This document shows, piece after piece, positions 1-9,158 of a DNA stretch of 64,000 nucleotides. Origin of the DNA: Deinococcus multiflagellatus. GTDB taxonomy: Bacteria > Deinococcota > Deinococci > Deinococcales > Deinococcaceae. The notes beneath the pieces are model-generated. The model was not told the origin of the DNA. It saw only the letters and a program-made list of their open reading frames with translations, and did not search any database. The position numbers were made by a program, and so were the translations under genes. The stretch covers positions 62,001 to 126,000 of the forward strand of contig NZ_JAIQXV010000004.1 of the NCBI RefSeq assembly GCF_020166415.1. The letters are read 5' to 3'. How positions within the stretch are numbered: position 1 is the first letter of the stretch; each line of letters opens with the position of its first letter.

Positions 1-659
<659 letters not shown>

Positions 660-660
660 G

Positions 661-754
661 AGCGGGAACCACATGACCTGAAGGTGAACCCTTCAGGTCA
701 TGTGGGGCGAGAGGAGCGAGTGCCCGCGACAGACAGCGGTTGGCGTGGCGTTGA
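661..754 (+). repeat. 94-bp dispersed hairpin repeat, family R1, copy 1
   Basis: This copy and the one at 16320-16413 (opposite strand) are both 94 bases long with no indels, and about 81 of 94 positions match by eye. The first part is a near-perfect 15-bp stem (CACATGACCTGAAGG with its complement) around a 5-base loop. It is followed by a conserved tail containing GCGAGNGGAGCGAGTG and GCGACAGACAGCGG. It sits directly after a stop codon and could act as a terminator or RNA processing site, but has no T-tract. Confidence 0.8.
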
Positions 755-810
755 CTTGAATCTCAGCACGCGCCAAGGCCGGTCAAAGCCCGCCCCCCCA
801 GGAGATGTCC

Positions 811-1107
811 ATGCACTTTCTGCTGTTTTACCGAGATCTGGTGCCCGATTACCTGACCCGGCGCGAGCCGCTGCGCGCCGCCCACCTCGCCCATGCCCGC
901 GCCGCCGAGGCGCGGGGCGAACTGGTGCTGGCCGGCGCCCTGGCCGACCCTGCCGACGGCGCCGTACTGCTGTTTCAGGGCCAGGGGCCAGAAGCGGCGC
1001 AGACCTTCGCCCAGACCGATCCCTATGTGGTCAGCGGCCTGGTGGGCCACTGGGAAGTGCGGCGCTGGATGACCGTGGTAGGCCAGGACGCCGCCCACCC
1101 GGTGTAA
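811..1107 (+). CDS. YciI-family protein
   Basis: This 98-residue protein has the layout of a YciI/YCII ferredoxin-like domain: MHFLLFYRDL start, REPLRAAHLAHA helix, a GELVLAGALADPADGAVLLF strand pair, and DPYVVSGLVGHWEVRRW near the end. YCII domains are small dimers related to dye-decolourising or isomerase folds, and their substrate is usually unknown. An ATG at 805 is in frame, but AGGAG at 800-804 then abuts it. The ATG at 811 has a 6-base spacer and is preferred. A strong hairpin follows the stop. Confidence 0.8.
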   Translation: MHFLLFYRDLVPDYLTRREPLRAAHLAHARAAEARGELVLAGALADPADGAVLLFQGQGPEAAQTFAQTDPYVVSGLVGHWEVRRWMTVVGQDAAHPV

Positions 1108-1128
1108 GCAGCGGAAAGGGTAGGTAGC

Positions 1129-1157
1129 GGGGCCGCTGAAGCGATATCAGCGGCCCC
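1129..1157 (+). terminator. Hairpin terminator after the YciI gene
   Basis: An 11-bp stem GGGGCCGCTGA/TCAGCGGCCCC surrounds a 7-base loop, 22 bases after the stop codon. The 3' side is only moderately T-rich (ACTCTTCTGGTT). It lies between convergent genes. Confidence 0.6.
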
Positions 1158-1437
1158 ACTCTTCTGGTTATGCCCATGCTCTATGACAACGCCGAGGTTC
1201 GCCCCTGCATGCCCGTTCCACCGCTTCACACCCTGCCGCCCCTACGCAGAATGAACTCGTGGATGGACAGCCTTGCGAACAGGTTTAACCGTTCCGCTGG
1301 CGTGGCGCAATGCACACGCCCTTTGCCCCTCTCCCTTACCAGAGAACTCGCAAGAGACGTGTGGGTGAAGCGGCCCACCCGACCTTTTCGTCAAGGCCAC
1401 CCAGCTGAAACCTGCCCCCTCACTGGATAACACCAAT
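1158..1437. other. Intergenic stretch without a recognisable gene
   Basis: About 280 bases separate the YciI terminator from the 3' end of the TPR regulator gene. I see no ORF with family resemblance, no repeat shared with other parts of the window and no clear hairpin. Confidence 0.5.
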
Positions 1438-3231
1438 TCACTGGGAGACCACGGCAGCGCTCCCTTCTCCACTCGCCAGGGCCCGGAATTCAGCCAGCCG
1501 GGGATGCTCGGGGTAGGCCTGGGCAAACTGGGCCACAAGATGTCCCATGTTCGCGCCCAGGCGCTCGCGGCGGTACACCGTCAGCAGGGCAGGGACCATG
1601 CCCTCCAGGGCGGCGTCCACCTGCGCCTGCACGCCCCGGCTCCAGTCCGAATCTACGCCTGGCAGAAACGCGCCGCGCAGGCCCCCAAAGGCCCGCACCG
1701 GGTCCAGGCTGGCCGCGCCGCGCAGCACCTCGGCCACGTCCAGCAGCCAGTGATAGGCAGGGCCCAGCCGGTAGCGCTTGGCGTGGTGCGCGCCCTCGCT
1801 GACGATGCTCTGCGGCCCCAGCGCCTGACGGCAGCGGTAAATGTCCTGCTTGACGGCGCTGCTGGCGGCGGCGGGCGCCCGGTCCGGGTAGAGGTGCAGC
1901 TGCAGGGTGGCCCGGTCCAGGGGTCCACACAGGCCCAGACAGGCCAGCAGCGCCGCCGGGGCCCGCACCGGCTGACCGGCGAAGCACACCTGCGCGCCGC
2001 CCAGGGTCTGCACCTGCACGGTGGGCGGCGGCGCTGGGGGCTGCGCGTGGGTGCGGGCGGCGTCCAGATAAGCGCGCAGGGCGGCAGACGGGGGCTGGTC
2101 CGCCAGGGCCGCCGCCACCTCGTCCACCACGGCGCGCACCGGCAGCAGCAGGGGACTGCGCAGCGCCGCGTCCAGGGCCTGCCGAGCAAGGTCCGGCGCG
2201 TCTGGAGTGCCGGCCGCCACACGGCACAGCGTCGCCAGCGTCTGCGCTTCACCCAGGGTCTGTCCCCGGGCCCGAAAGGCGGCCAGCGCCGCTTGCAGCG
2301 CCTCGGTGGCGGCTGGCCCCTCGCCCAGGTCGGCCAGCAGGGCGCCGCGCTGCCACAGGGCTTCGGCGCCTGGGGGCAACAGGGCCAGCGCCCTCAGGGC
2401 CCGGCTCCACTGCCCGGCGCGGCGGTCCAGGGCCACGCGGCGCAGGCCTACCCAGCGCGCCCAGCGGCTTTCGGGCGGGGTGAGGGGGCCCAGGGTGGCG
2501 GCCACCCGGTCCACAAACACCTGCTCGGCGGCGTGGTCGCCCGTCCAGGCGGCCACATCGGCGCGCACGGCCCACACGAACCGCTGCGCCTGCACCTGCT
2601 CGGTGCTCAGCAGCTGGCTGGCGCGGTCCAGGTGGCCCTGCGCCTCGGTCAGGCGACCCGCCACCGCCTGGGTCCAGCCCAGGGTGGCCAGGGCCGTGGC
2701 CCGTTCGGCGGGGTCGGGATATTCGGGCAGCACGCTCAGGGCGATCTGCAGCGCCCCCTCGGCACGGGCCAACTGGCCCTGGCGCGCGCAGGCCCAGGCC
2801 ATCGTGACCAGCGGTCCGGCGGCGCGGCGCTCCAGGCCCAGGGCCAGCAGGTCGCGGGCGGCGGCCTCGGCCCGCTCGGCGGCGCGGGCCCACCAGCCCT
2901 CTTCCAGGTCCAGCGTGGCCAGCACCTGCTGCGCCTCGGCCGCCCAGTCTGAGCTGAGGCCCGCACGGTGCCCCTCCAGGTGCGCGCGGGCCTGGGCCCA
3001 GCGCCCCACTTCCAGCAAAACCGCTCCGTAACCGACGGTGGCGCGCATCTCGCCGGCCAGATGGGGCCGCAGCAGGTGAAGTTCGGCTTCGGGATACGCC
3101 CCCAGCGCCAGTTCCGCCGTGCCCAGCACCGCCAGTTCAGCCGGCGAGAGGTCCAGGCGACCCCGCAGTTCGGTGAGCACCAGACCAAACCGACCCCCCT
3201 CCAGTGCCCCCAATCCCCTTACCGCCGCCAT
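1438..3231 (-). CDS. TPR-repeat protein with C-terminal SARP-like DNA-binding domain
   Basis: This 597-residue protein has about 390 N-terminal residues of tandem helix pairs typical of tetratricopeptide repeats (for example AELALGAYPEAELHLL, ALATLGWTQAVAGRLTEAQGHLDRA). A proline-rich linker (QPPAPPPT) follows, then a winged-helix/bacterial-activator-like part (RAPAALLACLGLCGPLDRATLQLHLYPD, then AVKQDIYRCRQALG and RYRLG). The order is reversed from classical SARP regulators, where the DNA-binding domain is N-terminal. It is probably a transcriptional regulator or signalling scaffold. A -10 box (TATGGT, 3243-3238) is only 6 bases from the ATG, so the mRNA is probably leaderless. A small TPR-like gene diverges upstream at 3337. 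Confidence 0.75.
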   Translation of the reverse strand: MAAVRGLGALEGGRFGLVLTELRGRLDLSPAELAVLGTAELALGAYPEAELHLLRPHLAGEMRATVGYGAVLLEVGRWAQARAHLEGHRAGLSSDWAAEAQQVLATLDLEEGWWARAAERAEAAARDLLALGLERRAAGPLVTMAWACARQGQLARAEGALQIALSVLPEYPDPAERATALATLGWTQAVAGRLTEAQGHLDRASQLLSTEQVQAQRFVWAVRADVAAWTGDHAAEQVFVDRVAATLGPLTPPESRWARWVGLRRVALDRRAGQWSRALRALALLPPGAEALWQRGALLADLGEGPAATEALQAALAAFRARGQTLGEAQTLATLCRVAAGTPDAPDLARQALDAALRSPLLLPVRAVVDEVAAALADQPPSAALRAYLDAARTHAQPPAPPPTVQVQTLGGAQVCFAGQPVRAPAALLACLGLCGPLDRATLQLHLYPDRAPAAASSAVKQDIYRCRQALGPQSIVSEGAHHAKRYRLGPAYHWLLDVAEVLRGAASLDPVRAFGGLRGAFLPGVDSDWSRGVQAQVDAALEGMVPALLTVYRRERLGANMGHLVAQFAQAYPEHPRLAEFRALASGEGSAAVVSQ

Positions 3232-3237
3232 AACCTG

Positions 3238-3243
3238 ACCATA
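3238..3243 (-). promoter_or_regulatory. -10 box of a leaderless transcript for the TPR-SARP gene
   Basis: TATGGT on the minus strand is followed by 6 bases and then the ATG at 3231, which places the predicted transcript start at or next to the start codon. No convincing -35 box was found. Confidence 0.5.
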
Positions 3244-3336
3244 ACCGATGGGCGGCTATGCTGCCCCCAGCGTTGTCCTGCTGCGTTCTCCTGTCGGCCC
3301 TGGCCCACTTCCCTTTTTCCCCCAGAGACGTGATTC

Positions 3337-3627
3337 ATGACCCCACGGCCTGCCCCCCGCGTTTTCCCACCCGCCACCCAGCTGTACCACGAAGCCGTGG
3401 TTCAGGCCCGCGCCGGGCACCTGGCCCAGGCGTGCGCGCTGCTGGCCCGCGCCTACACCCTGACCCCGCCCCAGGCCCTCAGCCCCGGCGAGGGGTTGGC
3501 GTTGCTGCCGCTGCAGGATGATCTGGTGTTTCTGGGCCAGTTCCTGCCCTGCCTGCGCCCCACCCTGGCCCTGGTGCAGACGGTGGGCCGCTGCACGCCG
3601 CCGACCGCGATTACCCACGCCAGTTAA
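3337..3627 (+). CDS. Small TPR-like helical protein, paralogue A
   Basis: This 96-residue protein is predicted to be helical: an AGHLAQACALLARAYTLTPPQAL helix pair resembles one TPR, and DDLVFLGQFLPCLRPTLALVQTVG follows. It closely resembles the gene at 5975 in order and in the DDLVF-GQFLP-L-TL-LV core. Both genes diverge from, or once diverged from, a TPR-protein gene. The function is unknown; a partner or anti-regulator of the adjacent TPR protein is an inference from the repeated gene pairing. No clear ribosome-binding site precedes the ATG. Confidence 0.6.
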   Translation: MTPRPAPRVFPPATQLYHEAVVQARAGHLAQACALLARAYTLTPPQALSPGEGLALLPLQDDLVFLGQFLPCLRPTLALVQTVGRCTPPTAITHAS

Positions 3628-3666
3628 GGCTCAGACCTCCGCGTCGGCAAACGGGCCTCATATTGC

Positions 3667-3702
3667 GAAGGCAGCCGCCCTGCGACGAGGACGGCTGCCT
3701 TC
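3667..3702. terminator. Terminator hairpin between convergent genes
   Basis: An 11-bp perfect stem GAAGGCAGCCG/CGGCTGCCTTC lies between the small gene ending at 3627 and the TPR gene ending at 3716. It can serve both strands. Confidence 0.65.
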
Positions 3703-3715
3703 CTACCCTTCAGGC

Positions 3716-4807
3716 TCAGAGGTCTTGCAGCGCCCGCAAGCCGTCGGCCAGGGGGCGCTGCCCGTCGACCACGACGCGCCAGACCTCGACCACGTCAGCC
3801 AGGGCAGGGTCATTGTGGTTGCCAGTGGGCAGGACCCCGAAGTCTTTCCAGGCGCGCCGCGCGGTGGTCAGGTGGTCCGGGCCGCCGCGCGCCAGGGCCA
3901 CCAGCATGGGCAACAGGGGCAGCACCGGCCCCCAGATTTTCACCCCGTTCTCCTCGCGGCCCAGCCGGGCAATCTGGTAGGCCACGTTGCCGCCGACACT
4001 GAGGCCAATGGTGGGGACCCGCAGCCCCAGGCGGGTGAGATGAGCGACCAGCGGCGCCGGAACAGCCTGTCCGCGCCAGGAGGCCCGGTTGGAAACCCGC
4101 AGGATCAGGTCAAGTGCGGGGAGAAATTCCAACACGGGCTGAGGCATCAGCGCGGCGTACACAGCCGCCTGGGGATGCCAGCGCCCCACCAAGGCCGCCA
4201 GCCCTTCAGGATCTGCGTAGGGAATGGTCCGCGCGTCCTCAAAGACCGCTCGAAAGCGCTGCTCTGCTTCGTGCAGCGGCAACCGGAGCTTGTCCAGAGG
4301 GGTCATGGCCAGTTCCAGATCGAGGGCAGCCAAGAGGGCGCGGTTAAAAAGGTCTTCGGCTTGTGCCTGGGTGCCGCCTGCCAATTCTTGAACCGCAACC
4401 CCGTATTCGCCGAGCAGCAGCCGGGCGCGGCCGCGCACCCAGCGGCCAAAGAGCTGATCGCTGTCAAAGATGTCACGCAGGACGGACTGTTCTGAAATCG
4501 CAAGCACTTCCCGGAGCACCTGCTCGCGCTGCGCCAAGGCTTTGCCTGCGGGCGGCAGACTTTCGGCGGCGGCAAAGAGGTGCCCGGCCTCAAGTTGCCA
4601 CACCTGCTGCGCTGGGCCGTCACGTCTGATTTGTTCGTCAGCAGCCAACCGGCCATAGAGGGCCTGAACCCATTGAGTGTGGGCCCAAAGCAAGGCGTTA
4701 TCAGGCTGAGCGTTAAGGGCGGGGCGCAGGCTCTCTAAGGCCGAATCGAAGGCACCAAGATTCATCAAGCCATTCGCCAGGTTAATCGCCGACATCCTGA
4801 CCTGCAT
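3716..4807 (-). CDS. 5'-truncated TPR-repeat protein
   Basis: The 363 visible residues begin in mid-repeat (SAINLANGLMNLGAFDSALESLRPALNAQPDNALLW), so the true N-terminus is missing. The frame continues four codons upstream and hits a stop inside the terminal inverted repeat of the insertion sequence that starts at 4815. The C-terminal half (from about residue 220) does not resemble the SARP-like domain of the gene at 1438. No promoter or start remains on the other side of the element, where the next gene begins 7 bases away, so a deletion accompanied or followed the insertion. Probably a non-functional remnant unless transcribed from the element. Confidence 0.7.
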   Translation of the reverse strand: MQVRMSAINLANGLMNLGAFDSALESLRPALNAQPDNALLWAHTQWVQALYGRLAADEQIRRDGPAQQVWQLEAGHLFAAAESLPPAGKALAQREQVLREVLAISEQSVLRDIFDSDQLFGRWVRGRARLLLGEYGVAVQELAGGTQAQAEDLFNRALLAALDLELAMTPLDKLRLPLHEAEQRFRAVFEDARTIPYADPEGLAALVGRWHPQAAVYAALMPQPVLEFLPALDLILRVSNRASWRGQAVPAPLVAHLTRLGLRVPTIGLSVGGNVAYQIARLGREENGVKIWGPVLPLLPMLVALARGGPDHLTTARRAWKDFGVLPTGNHNDPALADVVEVWRVVVDGQRPLADGLRALQDL

Positions 4808-4814
4808 TGGACTT

Positions 4815-5967
<1,153 letters not shown>

Positions 5968-5974
5968 TGACACC

Positions 5975-6232
5975 ATGACGGCCCAGAGCACCCCACACCT
6001 CATTTCATATTTTCTGGCAGCTGTGGCCACACAAACTGGAGACCTCTCTGCTGCCTGTGTCCACCTTTTGAAGGCTTATCTCTCCACCCCTCCCTCCACC
6101 TTTTCCGCTGAGGACTGCTGCCTGCTGGCCTCAATCGCAGATGATCTGGTGTTTACTGGACAGTTCCTTCCTGATCTTGGGAACACGCTCGAACTGGTGA
6201 GGGTTCTTGCAGGGCCCAGACAGGCGGCTTGA
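5975..6232 (+). CDS. Small TPR-like helical protein, paralogue B
   Basis: This 85-residue protein is a paralogue of the 3337 gene. Aligned features are a helix with T/AGDL-AAC-HLLKAYLSTPP and the shared tail DDLVFTGQFLPDLGNTLELVRVL. The ATG lies only 7 bases beyond the insertion-sequence end, so its natural promoter and possibly a few N-terminal codons were lost. Expression, if any, would need a promoter in the element. Base composition is less GC-rich than paralogue A. Confidence 0.6.
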   Translation: MTAQSTPHLISYFLAAVATQTGDLSAACVHLLKAYLSTPPSTFSAEDCCLLASIADDLVFTGQFLPDLGNTLELVRVLAGPRQAA

Positions 6233-6239
6233 ACCCCCC

Positions 6240-7931
6240 CTACTCCCACCGCTCCAGCCGACCCCACCCCAGGCGCAAACTGAGCCACGTGCCCAGCACG
6301 GTCACCAAGGCCAGCCCCAGCAGGCCCAGCCCCCCTTCCAGCGTCCCCAACGCGGCGTAGCCAGGAAACAGGTCTGGGCGCAGCACACTGGCGGCAGCCG
6401 GGCGGGCCAGCAGCAGGAGGCACACCACCGAGTACAACAGACTCAGGCCCATGAAGGCCAGTCCGCCGGGGCTGACGCCGATTTCGGCGGGGTTGTCGGC
6501 GTCGAACTTGGGGGCCGCCGCGCCCAGCCCCACGCCCAGCGCCGTGATCACAAAGGCGTTGCTGACACTGACGAGGGCGCTGAGCACAAACAGCGTGGGC
6601 CCCAGGCCCATGGCCGCCGCGCTGGCCAGCCCCATCACCAGCCCCAGAACCAGCGTGACCGGCAGCACGCCCAGGAACTTGCTGAGAACAATCTGACGCG
6701 GTGAAATGGGCGCGGTGCGCAGCAGCCAGTACGCGCGGCCTTCCGTGGAAACGGCGGGAAAGGCCAGGCGCACCGCCACCCCAGCGATGATGAACCCCTG
6801 AAAGGCCAGCTGGATATACCCCAGAATGCCCCGGAACTGCGGCACCGGAATGGGCACCGCCCGCACACTCACCAGATACACGCCCGCCAGCGCCACCACC
6901 ACCAGCAGCTGGCTCCACTGGGTGGGGTCGCGCAGGGTCACGCGCAGGTCCTTGCTGGCGAGGCTGCCGCCACGGCCAAGCCCGGCCAGCAGCCGTTCAG
7001 TGGCGCCGGCGCGGCGGGGGCGGGGGTCCAGCTTGGGGGTGCTGGAATCCAGCGCGCGTGCCCAGCCCTCCTGGTAGGCGCGCGCGGCCAGCCACGTGGC
7101 GGCCACCAGCAGCGCGGCCGTCAGCCCGGCCAGCGGCAGCAGGGGCAGGGCCAGGGTGCCGTGCGCGGCCTGCCAGATACCCTGCGCGGCCCAGGAGGGC
7201 GGCAGCAGGGGACTGCCCGGCCCACCAAACTCGCGCAGCAGGGCTTCGACTTTCGTGGGGTCCTGCAGTTTCTGCACCAGCACTTCTGGCCGCAGGGCGC
7301 GGATGGCGTACACCAGCGCCGCGCTGATCAGCACGCCCAGCCCGGTGCTGATTTCCCGCACGCGCCCGGCTGGGGCCACCCGCATGAGCAGCACGGCCAG
7401 CAGGGCGCCCAGGCCCACGGGCGCGGCAAAGACCAGCGTGGCCGCCCCCACCATCACCGGGTAGGCCCACCAGGGCGCATGGAAGAACACCGCCACCGTG
7501 ATCAGCAGCGGCAGGGTGAGAAAGAGGGGCGCCAGCGCGGCATTCAGGAAGGTTTCCGTGACCTTCAGGGCGAAAACGCGCACGGCAGAAAGCGGCTGTG
7601 CCAGCAGGAAGTTCAGGTCGTCACTGAGGTACAGCGTGCTGATCGCGGCGGTGGTGGCGCTGAAGGTCACGCCGCTGGACAGGGTGATCAGGCCGATTTC
7701 CAGCACCCGCGCGAACACGTTCAGGCCAATGTCGCCGTACCGGCCCAGAAACGTCAGCGCGCGCCAGCTGCCGTACACCTCGGCCGTGAGGAGCAACAGG
7801 GCCAGCAGGCCCACCAGGGCGTAGCCCCACTTTGGGGCGCGCTGCACGGTGCGCCGCAGGGCCCGCAGCTTCAGGCCCCACAAGCTGGGCGAAGCGGGCG
7901 GGCGCGGGCGGAGAACAGGGCGCGTGGTCAC
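6240..7931 (-). CDS. ABC exporter, membrane subunit
   Basis: This 563-residue polytopic protein has about 10-12 hydrophobic segments (ALVGLLALLLLTAEVYG near residue 40, repeated VTLVLGLVMGLASAAAMGLG-type helices after 400). The motif LYLSDDLNFLLAQPLSAVRVFALKV near residue 110 and its second-half counterpart RAYWLLRTAPISPRQIVLSKFLG are typical of large ABC-2-like exporter permeases. It starts with GTG overlapping the ATPase stop by 4 bases, so the two are translationally coupled. The substrate is unknown. Confidence 0.75.
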   Translation of the reverse strand: MTTRPVLRPRPPASPSLWGLKLRALRRTVQRAPKWGYALVGLLALLLLTAEVYGSWRALTFLGRYGDIGLNVFARVLEIGLITLSSGVTFSATTAAISTLYLSDDLNFLLAQPLSAVRVFALKVTETFLNAALAPLFLTLPLLITVAVFFHAPWWAYPVMVGAATLVFAAPVGLGALLAVLLMRVAPAGRVREISTGLGVLISAALVYAIRALRPEVLVQKLQDPTKVEALLREFGGPGSPLLPPSWAAQGIWQAAHGTLALPLLPLAGLTAALLVAATWLAARAYQEGWARALDSSTPKLDPRPRRAGATERLLAGLGRGGSLASKDLRVTLRDPTQWSQLLVVVALAGVYLVSVRAVPIPVPQFRGILGYIQLAFQGFIIAGVAVRLAFPAVSTEGRAYWLLRTAPISPRQIVLSKFLGVLPVTLVLGLVMGLASAAAMGLGPTLFVLSALVSVSNAFVITALGVGLGAAAPKFDADNPAEIGVSPGGLAFMGLSLLYSVVCLLLLARPAAASVLRPDLFPGYAALGTLEGGLGLLGLALVTVLGTWLSLRLGWGRLERWE

Positions 7932-8716
7932 CGCTGGGCCTCTGCGGCGCGCCGGGCTTCGGCCTGTTCTTCTTCCAGCAGCCGGAAGAAAATGCGCTCC
8001 AGGCTGTCGCCATGAACGCCGCCCGCCTCGGTGCCCGTGCGGGCCCGCAGATCATCCATGGTGCCCTGCCCCAGCACCCGGCCCCGGTCCAGCACGACCA
8101 GCCGGTCACAGACCGCCTCGGCCAGCGGCAACGAGTGGGTCGTGAGCAGCACCGTGCGGCCCCGGTCCGCGTGGGCACGGAACAGCCCGCGCACCTGCCG
8201 CGCCGCATGGGGATCCAGGCCCACCATGGGTTCATCCACGATCAGCACCGGAGGGTCGGGCAGCAACGCGGCAATGATGGCCACCTTCTGCCGCATGCCG
8301 TGCGAGTACGTTTCAACCGGTTCATTGCCGAAATCCGTCAGGCGGAAAAAGTCCAGCCAGTGGTCAATGCCCGCTTCGGTGTTTGGCACGCGGTAGAGCT
8401 GGCCCACAAAGCGCAGCAGTTCCCGGGCGCTGAGCTTGCCGTACAGGTAAGGCCGGTCCGGGATGTACCCGAAGGCGGCTTTGGCCTGCAGAGGTTCTTT
8501 CCAGACATCGAACCCCGCCACCCGCACGGTGCCGCTGGTGGGGCGCGTGAGGCCCACCAGCGCGCGAATGGTGGTGGTCTTGCCCGCCCCGTTGCTGCCC
8601 AGCAGGCCGAACACCGCGCCCGGCTGCACCGTGAAGCTGAGGTTGCTGACCGCTTCGTGCCGTCCGTAGCGCTTGGTGTACCCCTGAACCTCGATTCCCC
8701 GCTGCCCGTCGGTCAT
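7928..8716 (-). CDS. ABC transporter ATP-binding protein
   Basis: This 262-residue ATPase has Walker A GSNGAGKTT, Q-loop region YIPDRPYLYGKL, a signature-like YSHGMRQKVAI, Walker B VLIVDEPMVGLDP and the H-loop TTHS. It fits the type that powers ABC-2 exporters and pairs with the overlapping downstream permease gene. A -10 box TACGCT ends 7 bases before the ATG, suggesting a leaderless mRNA for the operon. Confidence 0.85.
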   Translation of the reverse strand: MTDGQRGIEVQGYTKRYGRHEAVSNLSFTVQPGAVFGLLGSNGAGKTTTIRALVGLTRPTSGTVRVAGFDVWKEPLQAKAAFGYIPDRPYLYGKLSARELLRFVGQLYRVPNTEAGIDHWLDFFRLTDFGNEPVETYSHGMRQKVAIIAALLPDPPVLIVDEPMVGLDPHAARQVRGLFRAHADRGRTVLLTTHSLPLAEAVCDRLVVLDRGRVLGQGTMDDLRARTGTEAGGVHGDSLERIFFRLLEEEQAEARRAAEAQR

Positions 8717-8861
8717 GCCGGGCAGCGTAGGCGCTCGGGTCTGACGGAAGGGTGACAGCCCGGTGCAGCGGCAACCAACCGGGCGATCCCCGTGGCCGCG
8801 CCCTCTCCATCACGGCCCACCCTTGCGGGGGTGCGGCCGCCGTTCACGGCCGCTCACACGG

Positions 8862-8998
8862 ACTCCGGCTGATCCGTTGCAGCCCCTGCGCTTCGCTGCG
8901 GTGTTTCCACTCCGTCACCGCTGTTCCTGCTCTGCGGCGCCGCTCTGCGCGTCCCTCCGGTTGGGTGAACCCGTTGTTCCACAACGGATGAACCGGAA
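8862..8998 (-). repeat. Dispersed intergenic repeat, family R2, copy 1 (approximate ends)
   Basis: Read on the minus strand, this copy contains CCGGAGGGACGCGCAGAGCG followed by CAGAGCA, TGACGGAGTGGAAACACC and a final CCGGAGTCCGTGTG. The same order recurs after 29326 and 60237. The start contains a hairpin CCGTTG/CAACGG. It fills most of the gap between the ABC ATPase gene and mutL. Confidence 0.55.
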
Positions 8999-9158
8999 GC
9001 CTGATCACACCCGAAGGCCCAACTCCTGTGGCCCCTGGTGGCGGGCGCCGGCGGACACGGCCGGCCCCTTGTGACCTCACAAGGGTTCTGCTTCCGCCAG
9101 CCGATAGAAACCCAGGGCAACAATGCGGCGGGCCGCAGCCGCTACCCTGGCAGGGCGA

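Noticed and set aside
1504..2952. Long plus-strand ORF opposite the TPR-SARP gene
   Set aside because: The translation is low-complexity Gln/Gly/Arg/His-rich, as expected from the antisense of a high-GC gene, and has no start signal or family resemblance.
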